NCBI GenBank assembly: GCA_014607495.2
Contig: CP053159.1
Span: 5,029,501-5,093,500, forward strand
Direction of reading: 5' to 3'
Length of the DNA stretch: 64,000 nt
DNA from: Carposina sasakii
Lineage: Eukaryota > Arthropoda > Insecta > Lepidoptera > Carposinidae
Below the pieces are notes generated by a model. The model was not told the origin of the DNA and ran no database searches. It worked only from the letters and a program-made list of their open reading frames with translations. Positions 54,615 to 64,000 of this stretch are shown piece by piece; position 1 is the first letter of the stretch; every line of letters begins with the position of its first letter. A program made the translations under genes and the position numbers.

Positions 54615-55310
54615 GTATCTCTGTTTAAATTCTCGGGACTACAGAGTCCCGGTCCTTTGAGAGGCGTGCATCGGGCCGTAGCCAAGATGTAGAGGCCCTT
54701 TTTAGAGAACTTTTAATATGGTGTGGGATACACATGGCAGATACCATCGCCGACCGCACAATATGATACACCCGGCGATGGTCCCCGCCATGTGCAAGAC
54801 TATTGGAGTGCAGAGCTATGTCATGCGAAGGAAACAAAGGTCATGGGCTATGGGGCTGTATGTTGGGTGGGGTTGGGTAACTGGGCTATTGAAGGAGACT
54901 AACGGACGCCTGCCATTACAACCAAGTCTCATAATTGTTTGGTGGCAGGCGGTGACTCGCCGACTCATTTCATGGGCCCCCTGAAACGGCCGCACGCACG
55001 GAGCGACAAAGGGGGCAACATTTGGTAAGCGGCTAGGGTGGAGGGGTGCCCCTGGACTTTAAACCGAAGCCAACTCGCCACTTACTGACGGGCACGTCCA
55101 CCCTCGAGCTGTCATAGCTCTCGCGACTCCACTCTGCCCGGCCGGCGAAGGCAAGGCAGAGGTGGGGGAACTGTTCCTCGTCAGACCTCACTCCGGCGCC
55201 GGAGATGAGGAACAGGGTCTTCCCCCGGGAGCACTTCAGGTCCGTGGGAACGCTACCTCCCAACAACTCGCCACAAGCTGCCCTGCGGGCTTATTATTAT
55301 TATTATTTTA
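54615..55310 (+). repeat. LINE 3-prime region with (TTA)n tail, copy 2
   Basis: Same blocks as 39809-40480 (GAGGCGTGCATCGGGCCGTAG, CAAGATGTAGAGGCCC, GCTGCCCTGCGGGCTTATTA) with an extra GC-rich part at 55020-55250 (CCGGCCGGCGAAGGCAAGGC region). The flanking (TTA)n at 54595-54612 may be the target. Confidence 0.65.
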
Positions 55311-55589
55311 ATGATGATAACTTCCATAGGCTTAACGGCGTAGTAGCTGATGAAATTATAAGATCCTATGGTAAGCCCGGATATGTCCGGAATGTAACCA
55401 ATCTTAGCAAATTTTTATGAGGAATTGCTTACATGCTGAATTAGTTCATTTACGGTAAAACAGTGTGCATTTAGTGTGGGTTTCTCATTTCTTCTAGCCA
55501 AAAAAAAAGTTCCTGTCAAGGGTTTTCTTCTGTCATCGTTAAAGTTGAAGTTGATTTCATCATTTCTACAGTAGGCAGGTTTCTTCCAC

Positions 55590-55750
55590 GTCGCAATTAT
55601 CCGGGATAAAAAGTAGCCTTAGAAGTAAAATTATTATTATTATATTATCTACCAAATTTCATTTCAACTGGTTCAGTATATTTTTGCTGTAAAAATCGAG
55701 ACAGACAGAGAGATAGACAGAGTTATTTTCGCATTTATAATATTAGCAAG
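55590..55750 (+). repeat. RTE-like LINE tail fragment
   Basis: ATTATCCGGGATAAAAAGTAGCC, then GAGACAGACAGAGAGATAGAC and ATAATATTAGCAAGC; a decayed relative of 32596-32928. Confidence 0.5.
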
Positions 55751-56098
55751 CATATAATCCTCTTTTGCGTTTCATCGTTCGAACGCCTACGCCATCTGTC
55801 ATAGCAATATGTTGACGGCAAATTTGCTTGATCGCATTTGACTTGACCAACGTTATTTATTATAAAACTTATTTATTTATTTATCTTATCAGTACCTTGC
55901 TTGTCTTTTTTGAGCTTTGTGTAATGTGCCATATCAATCTTTTGTTGAATAAACAATAGGTTAAATAATTTAAATAATTATTTCATGGACAGGTAAAATC
56001 AATATAGGCAAAAATAAAAAATATAACAGTTTCGACAGTAATAATGACTAATTTAACGACGTTGCCATTAGCCATTTCTAACTTGCAAACATAGGTAC

Positions 56099-58192
56099 TG
56101 TTACGTACTGGGTATACGGTGATTTGGAGCTGCCGATTAAAAGGGAGACGTAGGTGTTAGAACTCTTTATTGGGTGGAGGAGGTTACAAAATTCCAGCAC
56201 TAATTACTATAACTCTAAACACAGCACTAAACTATCAATTCCTTCACTATCACCATTTATCGCTGGTATCGCTTGTTTAGCTTCGACTCAATTAAGACTG
56301 ACTCCGTCGGCCGAGATCCGCCGTATTTATATGGCTCGACGTTCGGTCCCGAACATGCGGGAATATACCCGAGCGACCCATTCACAAAAACCCCGTAGGT
56401 GTTAAGCCTGGAACGTTCTAGGGCGTTCATTCAACAACTCATATACCAAACACGCTGAGATTACAATGGAACATGCTAGTAAACGATATCGCGTTCTACT
56501 CTGCTACTAGCGACATCCCGAACATCATCGCTGCCGCCACAAAGAGCATCCGGTCATCACATCTTTTTCTTACTGCATCCTGCGACCGCCGTCGGGCAAC
56601 TACTCTGCTCGGCATATACCATTTCTTCCACAAATCAGGTGCCTTCTTTTTACGCCGCACAGGATGATGCAGCCACACAAACGATCCCGCTGTGCTTCTG
56701 CGTCTAACCTTCCAGTTGCTAATAGTCTTCACATATGCACTCAACATCAAACCAACACTGCCACTTGTTGAGCTAACCTCATCCAAGCGCATATCACTTT
56801 CCTGTTCCTTATCCATAGGCATCACTCTCAAAACCAGTTTCCTGTTCCATGTCTTCACTTTGCCGTAGTTCTCGTCCTTCATCCGATCTTCTACCTGTAG
56901 ACCATCACTGTTCCAGTCCATTTCACATATCCTTCTTCCATTAGCCATAACCAATTCTTCATCACTCTTCTGCTTAGGATCTTCCACCTGTTCCACATCA
57001 CCAGCAGGTGCCTCTGACTCATTGCCACAATCTGGACTCGACGCAACCACATCACTCTCATTGCAGCCAACACCCATGTGGTCAAGATCACTACAGCCAT
57101 CACTGATGGAGCCAAATCCTCCAGATCCTCCATCCACCTCGGTCTGCTTCACCTCCTCGACCACATCACGCACTACTACCGAGTGCGGCTCCTGGCGTAC
57201 GATCTCCACGTCCGACTCCGTCACGTCCATCCGAATGTCCTCACATGCGCTGTCGACCTTGACTATTGAGGTAAGTCTTCCTTCGGATCCACTATCCATT
57301 TCAACCCGTTTCACCCCCTCAGCCGCCCCGTGCACTTCCTCCGAGTGCGGCTCCTGGTGAACGTCCTTCACTACCGACTTTGCCTCAACGTCTGTGCAGA
57401 TGTTAGCACACGGGTCGTCCAGTTCAGAGACCACTTTCTCGATATTCCCAACATTCGACTTAATCCCAAAGGTCTTGCAGTAGTTCGCATAAGTATTGTC
57501 CAGCTCGTTGAAATGTTTATCAATTACGCTAAGCCCCTCCACCATTTCCATCTTCATTTGCATTAGTTGACTAAAACATTCTCGAAGCATAGCATTCACC
57601 GAAGGTGATGTCGCCGCTGCTACTGCTGCACGAGCAGATTCCACGGTTTCCGGCTCACCGATAATGCTACTCCTTCGCTCTATGCCCTCCTTGTTGACAA
57701 TCGACATTCTACTCCAAATCCCACTTCTGACACCAATTGTTACGTACTGGGTACGGGTGGTTCGGAGCTGCCGATTAAAAGGTAGGCGTAGGTGTTAGAA
57801 CTCTTTATTAGGTGGAGCAGGTTACAGAATTTCAACACTAATCACACTTTAACTCTAAACACAGCACTAAACTATCAATTCCTTCACTATCACCATTTAT
57901 CGCTGGTATCGCTTGTTTAGCTTCGACTCAATTAAGACTGACTCCGTCGGCCGAGATCCGCCGTATTTGTATGGCTCGACGTTCGGTCCCGAACATGCAG
58001 GAATATACCCGAGCGACCCATTCACAAAAACCCCGTAGGTGTTAAGCCTGGAACGTTCTAGGGCGTTCATTCAACAACTCATATACCAAACACGCTGAGA
58101 TTACAATGGAACATGCTAGTAAACGATATCGCGTTCTACTCTGCTACTAGCGACATCTAGTGAGTCAATGGGTAAACTACCCGATCGTAACA
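56099..58192 (-). mobile_element. Internally deleted Ty3/Gypsy-like LTR retrotransposon
   Basis: The 5-prime LTR is 57738-58192 (455 bp, TGTTACG...CGTAACA read on plus). The 3-prime LTR is 56099-56517 and lacks the first 35 bp. GTAC flanks both outer ends (56095-56098 and 58193-58196). A primer-binding site TGGTGTCAGAAGTGGG, complementary to a tRNA CCA end, sits two bases inside the 5-prime LTR (57720-57735). Only 1.2 kb lies between the LTRs. The polypurine tract and almost all of pol are gone. The LTRs differ at a few percent of sites. Confidence 0.85.
56496..57707 (-). CDS. 403-codon gag-integrase remnant fusion in the LTR element
   Basis: The start codon lies about ten bases after the primer-binding site. 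Residues 1-95 look like an insect gag N-terminus (MSIVNKEG..., Ala-rich, then a Met/Leu helix). Residues 96-250 are acidic and hold a repeated block: HQEPHS at 117-122 and RQEPHS at 171-176, with matching flanks, period 54. Residues 338-375 (GSFVWLHHPVRRKKKAPDLW...W...RVVARR) match the GPY/F module at the C-terminus of Gypsy integrases, with the GPY itself changed. The last seven codons run into the 3-prime LTR. Protease, RT, RNase H and the integrase core are missing. Open throughout, so it may still be transcribed from the LTR; protein function is doubtful. Confidence 0.65.
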   Translation of the reverse strand: MSIVNKEGIERRSSIIGEPETVESARAAVAAATSPSVNAMLRECFSQLMQMKMEMVEGLSVIDKHFNELDNTYANYCKTFGIKSNVGNIEKVVSELDDPCANICTDVEAKSVVKDVHQEPHSEEVHGAAEGVKRVEMDSGSEGRLTSIVKVDSACEDIRMDVTESDVEIVRQEPHSVVVRDVVEEVKQTEVDGGSGGFGSISDGCSDLDHMGVGCNESDVVASSPDCGNESEAPAGDVEQVEDPKQKSDEELVMANGRRICEMDWNSDGLQVEDRMKDENYGKVKTWNRKLVLRVMPMDKEQESDMRLDEVSSTSGSVGLMLSAYVKTISNWKVRRRSTAGSFVWLHHPVRRKKKAPDLWKKWYMPSRVVARRRSQDAVRKRCDDRMLFVAAAMMFGMSLVAE

Positions 58193-58196
58193 GTAC

Positions 58197-59110
58197 TATT
58201 ATTGAATCATTACCCGGATTGGCGTAAAAGTACCTTGATATGGTACGTTTCGTGATGCAATGCATTTGAAAATAAATCAAATTTCGTAACATTTCTGTCG
58301 GCTAATTAGATAATTTAGTAATTCAATCACTTATTATTATCCGGATGAACTGCCAGCGGATGCGGGCTTAGGTATTGCCAAACTTGATAATGTTCGCTTC
58401 AGTTTTTTAATCAATTGAAGAAGGAGGCGGTTTTAACATTATATCGTGCATCGTGACTACGTTTTTACTAGCATTTCTTGGATTAACAGTGGAAGAGCTC
58501 ATCCAAATGCAGCTATTAGCGACGAGTTTTTAGTAGAATCTAATTCTAAGGATGAATGAAATGTTAGAAAAAAAAATCTGATTACCAGAAACAACAGAAT
58601 TTTCCTTTTGTCTTGTCATAATAATGACATAGGTAGTCGCTAATGTTTTTGACATATTTTAATGTAATAATCATGCCACGGTTACATTATGGCACGGTAA
58701 CTTTTAGAACTTGACAACATCGCAGACACAGATTCCATTTCCATCATTGATTCTGTGAAATACAGTCACTAGGTATTTTATTTTTATTTTGAGGAGCTTA
58801 ACATAAAAATGTTTTTGTCAAAGTGGGACTAATTGGATCATATAACTACAAGTCATGTTCACGTCAGTAACCAATTGAATGCTGATAAAAACTATAAAAA
58901 CGGGTAAATTAATATACAATAATAAATGGCTTTGTTCGTAATATACGTAAAGTGTGACCCTGAGTTACAAGGCTTGTTAAATTATGGGTTACACATGGTT
59001 ATACCTGTGCCGTAGATAATGAATACATTTACTTCCTGCAATACTGGTTCGACTAAAAATCTTCATTAAAAATCGAGGGATGAGTTCTCTGTAGAACTCC
59101 AGTCTAGACT
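58197..59110. other. Gene-free stretch after the LTR element
   Basis: AT-rich, no repeat or exon recognised. Confidence 0.35.
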
Positions 59111-59319
59111 ATGCGTTGGTTCCGCTATGGGTACCGGAATCAGAAAAGCAAAGCGATAACGAAAATTTTTGCCTTTGCAAATGGGATACCGATTACAGCT
59201 TAGCTACCTGTAAGGTTAAGTCAATAAATGTTACAATACTCGCTCCCGTTGCGGCGACCGTCAGGTATGTCTCCACAAAACATGAGCAGATACTCGTACA
59301 TCCGCAAATGTCACTTTTG

Positions 59320-59690
59320 CAGATGTGTTAAGTCCGTTTCAGTGAATAATTCCTGTACCTCATTTCGGAACTACCTTTTTTGTATGTAGTGAATCAGAAA
59401 ATTCATAGACATAGTTACTAGCGCCATCATCTAATGGAACTATACGGTGAAACGCACTCTAGACAGGAAAATTTGGACGTATGTTACCCATAGGCATTTG
59501 ACAACCCCATACACGTCTGCCAACAATATACAGGATGTACCAAAAGAGGTATATTATATGATATGCTATAAAATAGCCCACTATACTAAACCTGCCCACA
59601 AAATTTGACACTCGAACTCAAATGTTTATTTTTCATGATTGTGTGAACTTGAGTTGTTTAGAAGTTCTACGTGGTATCTAATACAGAAGT
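59320..59690. repeat. Two decayed repeats
   Basis: 59320-59470 echoes 44190-44345 (AGTCCGTTTCAGTGAATAA, TACTAGCGCCATCA). 59530-59690 starts CAGGATGTACCAAAAGAGG and holds AAATAGCCCACTATA, a half copy of the CAGGGTGTAAC MITE. Confidence 0.5.
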
Positions 59691-59697
59691 CCAAAGT

Positions 59698-59732
59698 TAC
59701 CCCAATAGATAGATCTCTATCTAGATGGGGTA
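59698..59732. repeat. 35-bp imperfect palindrome
   Basis: TACCCCA...AGATAGATCTCTATCT...TGGGGTA; it could fold into a hairpin. It stands at the broken edge of the MITE half copy. Confidence 0.6.
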
Positions 59733-59916
59733 ACTTCTACAGATGCAGAAGCATGTAATATCTGCAACTTACTACAGATGCATCGGTCTATGTGCAGTTA
59801 GGAAGTTCCAACGGCAAGCGAAAATACCACGTGTTACCGACGGTAGCTAGATCCTATTTGCTGGACCGGCAGGTTGCGTTACCTATGAGAATACCTCGTC
59901 TTTATAATACATACAT

Positions 59917-60110
59917 ATATATAATCACGCCTTTATCCCTTACGGGGTAGGCAGAGCACCAAGGGCCGATAGAACCACATGGTGCCACTTCTGACCAACT
60001 TTGAGGGTATAGTTGAGATGTACAAGTTCGATTAGCAGTGACAGTTGGTCAGCCATCGCCTAGAAAACACCTCTACTGACTTGTACAGTATGCCCGGGAA
60101 GAGAAGCATC
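59917..60110 (-). repeat. Dispersed repeat, copy 3 of the 17495 family
   Basis: ACGCCTTTATCCCTTACGGGG, GTGCCACTTCTGACCAACTT and CCCGGGAAGAGAAGC in the reverse order of 17495-17697, preceded by an ATACATACATATATAT run. Confidence 0.65.
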
Positions 60111-60114
60111 AAGC

Positions 60115-61045
60115 GTCTTTATAATAATTACGATTTATGTACATAGTCTTTATTGATAAATTAAATTGATAGTTGTCTTACACGGTCATCAAAAATACTC
60201 ATATTTTTGTTATAAAGATAAAAATCATAATCCTATAATTAATCAATTTAATATTACTCAGACCAATAAATCAACTGTTACTAATAAAACACGAGTAGAA
60301 ATAACTTTCAGAGAAAATGAAATGTAGTATTTTATTTTTATTATAATTTTATTTTGCTTTATCATTTTAATGACTGCGATTGGTACTTAGATGAAATAAT
60401 AATTGAATATTCATTAAGATTCCATTGAATGTAATCGTAAAAATGCTATGTACCTAGATAAGAAGGTATTTTTAAAGGAATATAACTTTTTTATTTAATA
60501 GGGTGTCGTGTGTATCCTAATTAATAATTATAATATTAAAACTCATTGTATTATAAACGGAAGTAACGTTATATCTTTTACGTTTTTAACCTTAAAAATG
60601 TCACATCATCAGCAGATACTTTTAGTGTTTGACCAATGTGTTACGATATAAAAAATAATGTATTCCCGTTCGTGGTTGAACTTGGCTAGACACACTACCA
60701 CGTGTCTAAAAATGTTGATTTATACTTCCGTAGCGCATATTTTCTTATCTAATCGTAGATAAACTCTTTCATATCTGTATACTAGATCACTTTTGACGTG
60801 GTTATTATGAATGTATTACATTATTGTAATTTGTGCACTTTGTTACCAATTCGCTGGCAGATTAGATAAAAAATAAAAACACGTCGGTACATATCATCAC
60901 AATGAACATAAATGGCACAAATTGAGAATATCTGGCTTGAGGAAGTTCATGAGGAAATTAGAAGCTTGGTTCTACAATTCTATACAGATGATATTTGATA
61001 ACTCTTTGACTGTGCTATTCATGTTATCTCGTCTTGGAAACATTC
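60115..61045. other. Gene-free AT-rich stretch
   Basis: No exon or repeat recognised. Confidence 0.35.
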
Positions 61046-61049
61046 TACA

Positions 61050-61190
61050 AGACAATGGGGGTCGTGTCATAGTCGTGTCGTTTAGTGGAAGAGCCAACTA
61101 TACTATTTAATACATTTTTTCTTTCAAAAAGCCATGGTCGTGTCGTGGTCGTAGTTGTGTCGTGTCGGTGTCGTCTAGTGGAAAAACGCC
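61050..61190. repeat. GTCGTG-rich low-complexity pair
   Basis: GTCGTGTC-type steps and the phrase GTCGT(T/C)TAGTGGAA(G/A)A occur twice, at 61062-61092 and 61137-61186, about 85 bp apart. Confidence 0.55.
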
Positions 61191-61194
61191 CAAT

Positions 61195-62425
61195 ATTTTG
61201 GTGAGATTTATTTTACCAGACATACCAACTTTGTGTCTATTCCATTTGATATTCCGCTCACTATGTAATGAGACATTTCGCAAAAGTGTAGTGTAATGCA
61301 ACATTTACTAATAACAACGCGAAAATACCAATTTCTGTATACATTATTAACCATTAGGATACCACGGTAAAACCAATTGTTAATCTTTTGTAATAGGCAG
61401 TAATAAATTAGTTAATGTATGACTTAAATAGTGTTAAAAAGCAATGCAGTTTTAAGACTCTTGGTGACCTTCTTAGGCTCGTGTTGAAAAGAAATTAATT
61501 ATATTCATTTTCATGTAAGAAGAGTTATGGATTTTTCTGGAACTAAATGAAAATATATACAATGTATAAATGACATAAATACTGGCGCCAATGTCAAAGG
61601 ACTATAATTTACAAGAAAGAGATGCAGCTGATGTAAAGCCCCGCATGAGCACAGAAGAATAAACGAATTGGGCTGTATAGGTGACTATAGAAGGATGTCT
61701 AAACAATAACTACATTTCAACAAATTACATACTATTTAACTATAAGTACACAAAAATACAGTGTAAATCTACAAGGTACCGGAAAGCGAAATCCTTATCA
61801 GTCCTTATCCGTTATTGTTATCATGCCATATATTATAATGTATCATCACGGGAGTAGTGCTCTATATATCTATATTTTAAAAGCATAATCGATATACGTG
61901 TTTATCACACCAAAATAAAAAGAGATGCGCGTGTAATTCTAAAAACTAACTTTAGAGTTTAGAATATTTGTACTTGTAGTTCCTTGTAGTATTTCCCACT
62001 ACAATGCAAATTATTTTCAATTATTATTTACTTCAGATATTATGGATAGGAAGTAAGTAATCTTAAAATCTTTAAAAAAAAAAGTGAAAATAATTACGAA
62101 AGTTCGATGCAATGCGAATGCAACAGTCACCTTTTAAGACATCGTTTAATTTTAGTGTATGATTGTGTACACATGTGGCTGTGTAGAACTGCAGGATCTC
62201 GAAGGAGATCCTATAGTCAAGAAAAAAGACGGTACCGACCTATAAAGTAGTAAGTATTTTGAATAAGATAAATAAAATGTGATTGGCGAGGGAATTGGCT
62301 TAATTATCACCCAATAAAATATTCGTATATAAATCTACCGAATAATGCGAATAACATCTTCAACATGTATGTGACTGACTATAGATGAAGTAGCATTGCC
62401 TGTATTCGTAGAATTGCTCTAAACG
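61195..62425. other. Gene-free stretch
   Basis: Fragments of the 25529 repeat (GAGATGCAGCTGATGTAAAG near 61620, GGAGATCCTATAG near 62200); otherwise nothing. Confidence 0.35.
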
Positions 62426-62887
62426 TGCTTCTGAATGAGATATAATTTACAGGGAATGGCCGAGCCATTTTGGAAGTGTACTCGTATTATTAACTGCGGA
62501 ATAGCGGTGATTTAAGGGCAAAAAGGTTTATTTTATTTTACGTATAAAAATGGTAACCTTAAAACCTTCTTTCATGCAGGTTGTAAGGTTACCATTATAA
62601 TGTCATTTTATGCAAATCATAAGAGTCGACTAAGGAACCAGGGCCGTTCTCTCAGGCCTCTCGTTTACTAATGCTCTGTTAAAATTGTAGAGGATTGATA
62701 ACGATGGCCCGTCAATTTAGCTTAACTCTTATCTTGCTAAGATTATCATTTTCATATCAATCTTTTTTTACGTAAAATAAAATAAACCTTTTTGCCCTTA
62801 AATCACCGCTATTCCGCAGTTAATAATACGAGTACACTTCCAAAATGGCTCGGCCATTCCCTGTAAATTATATCTCATTCAGAAGCA
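62426..62887. mobile_element. Perfect 119-bp inverted repeat around a 224-bp centre
   Basis: Arms 62426-62544 and 62769-62887 are exact mirror images over 119 bp, starting TGCTTCTGAATGAGATATAA and ending TTATTTTATTTTACGTA. The centre has its own inverted pair, GGTAACCTTA and TAAGGTTACC (62552-62596), and fragments of the 25529 repeat. No coding frame. Zero mismatches suggest either recent insertion of a foldback element or arm-to-arm gene conversion. Confidence 0.85.
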
Positions 62888-63185
62888 TGAAAGAAGATGC
62901 AGCTAGTGTACTGAAACCCCGCATCAGCACAGGTATAAAGGAGTAATCTTATTTTCCCATGGCACAGGTAAACCCGTTCTTATTTGCCACAAAAAGCATA
63001 CAATAACAATCTCAGAAATAAATTACCAGTTGCAGGTCAGCCTCATTAGGTTAGGCCAAACATTGATTGGAAATTACTGCTTGTTTTAAGTGCACCGTAA
63101 TAAACTCTCCATAAGTGGCAATTGATGTTATAAACTGCGTACACACATCAGTTACCAGACGTCAAAACAATAGTGGAGATCAGTG

Positions 63186-63300
63186 GGGTAAGCATGAACC
63201 TCTGGATACTCTGTAACGCTATCGTCACACTGTCATAATGTCATAGATTTTGCTTGCAAGTCGATGGCGTTACGGCTCGTAAAAAGGTTCATGCTTACCC
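63186..63300. mobile_element. 115-bp palindromic MITE, copy 3
   Basis: GGGTAAGCATGAACCT and its exact mirror AGGTTCATGCTTACCC form perfect 16-bp ends. The inside reads in reverse relative to 37522-37644 and 54097-54210. The best-preserved copy. Confidence 0.7.
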
Positions 63301-63304
63301 TACG

Positions 63305-64000
63305 ATGTTTTTCAGAAGGTTATTTAGATTCTGGTCTAATGAGGTATTTAAAATACATAATTATACCTGTACCTATCTTAGGTACCTACTCTACCTTGCA
63401 ATAATATCCGTTTAGCTCAATCTTTATTTCTTAAAGCAAATACCGTACTTCGAAGATTATGATCTTATTGGGAAGATAAATTAATTATGATTAAATGAAC
63501 GATTAGCTTGATTACGTAAATCGATTGATCGTTATTCTAAAATCTTAGCAAATTTCCATGGAAATTACCATCGAAGTTTCCTTGAAATTGCATACTACCT
63601 ACGTTCACCAAAAAATATGTTCGTGCGTGCTTTAGTTCGACCTTAATAACGTTGAATATTAACAACATTATAAAAACTTAACCTTCAGAAAGTTTGTAAA
63701 CATTTTGTCCTTTCTCTTTTATTATTTGAGGTAATTCTTGAAAATCACATTGTCAAGCAATGACGTGATTATCAATGTACATAAAATTAAATTATTTCAT
63801 ATTTTTAATATTCAATACGTTTTATAATTTATGCAACAAAATCTCTACAACTGTTAACTAATGATAAAAAATCACGTATAATACTTTGCGTGTAGATTTT
63901 CACATTCCCGTACAACTGTTATCTGTTGTCGTGAATTTAGAATCTTTACCAGTGGACCACGTGCTCCGAAAACACCCGAGTGCATCTCGGTAATCGAGTC
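63305..64000. other. Gene-free AT-rich end of window
   Basis: No exon, repeat or RNA gene seen. Confidence 0.35.

Noticed and set aside
55205..55420. 71-codon frame ending RSYGKPGYVRNVTNLSKFL
   Set aside because: The first half lies in a LINE tail with a (TTA)n run; the second half looks faintly protein-like but has no supported splice partner.
59116..59331. 71-codon frame with FCLCKWDTDYSLATC
   Set aside because: A possible exon by look, but no neighbour exon, no clear acceptor and overlap with a dispersed repeat at its end; not strong enough to call.

Overview
The window reads as an AT-rich insect genome, most likely a moth or butterfly. The evidence is compact genes split by phase-matched GT-AG introns, many copies of repeat families I associate with Lepidoptera (tRNA-derived SINEs, LINE 3-prime tails ending in ATG/TTA/ATT runs, TA-flanked short inverted-repeat elements ending in CAGGGTG or CAGGATG, piggyBac, hAT and an R2-like restriction-endonuclease retrotransposon), and no bacterial operons, ribosome-binding sites or CRISPR arrays. 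The species cannot be given from the sequence alone.

Host genes. From 2431 to 24611 lie three tandem plus-strand paralogues (A, B, C) for small secreted six-cysteine glycoproteins. Each has four exons; exons 2-4 are exactly 144, 132 and 159 nt in all three copies and every intron is phase 0. At 25083-26044 is a two-exon gene (D) for a 144-residue protein with four hydrophobic segments. At 27322-31329 and 33389-33999 are two tiny two-exon genes (E and F) for 46- and 41-residue single-pass membrane proteins. Both start with a 14-nt coding piece followed by a phase-2 intron; no single open reading frame shows them. On the minus strand from 45569 down to 37362 is an eight-exon, 342-residue secreted lipase of the pancreatic-lipase superfamily with an intact Ser-Asp-His triad and a short lid. 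No convincing gene was found from about 49 kb to the end.

Mobile DNA makes up much of the rest and is often nested. Gene A intron 2 holds a hAT-like element (3617-7417, perfect 8-bp target duplication), itself interrupted by an antisense RT/endonuclease retrotransposon; a 5-prime-truncated relative lies between genes A and B. The intron of gene E holds a whole DNA transposon (27399-31041, 19-bp TIRs, ATAA duplication) with a broken transposase gene and a 20-bp iterated motif upstream of it. A decayed piggyBac element (46365-48473) lies just upstream of the lipase. An LTR retrotransposon (56099-58192, GTAC duplication) has lost nearly all of pol, so that a gag-position N-terminus is joined to an integrase C-terminal module in one 403-codon frame. 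A perfect 119-bp inverted repeat lies at 62426-62887.

Layout: 0-2.4 kb repeats and the shared upstream flank of genes A/B; 2.4-24.6 kb secreted-protein array; 25-34 kb small membrane-protein genes; 34-37 kb repeats; 37.3-45.6 kb lipase; 46-48.5 kb piggyBac; 48.5-56 kb LINE, SINE and MITE remains; 56-58.2 kb LTR element; 58.2-64 kb mostly plain AT-rich sequence with scattered repeats. Exon boundaries were read by eye from splice consensus, phase and paralogue comparison. Family names of repeats are by recognition and structure, not by database search.
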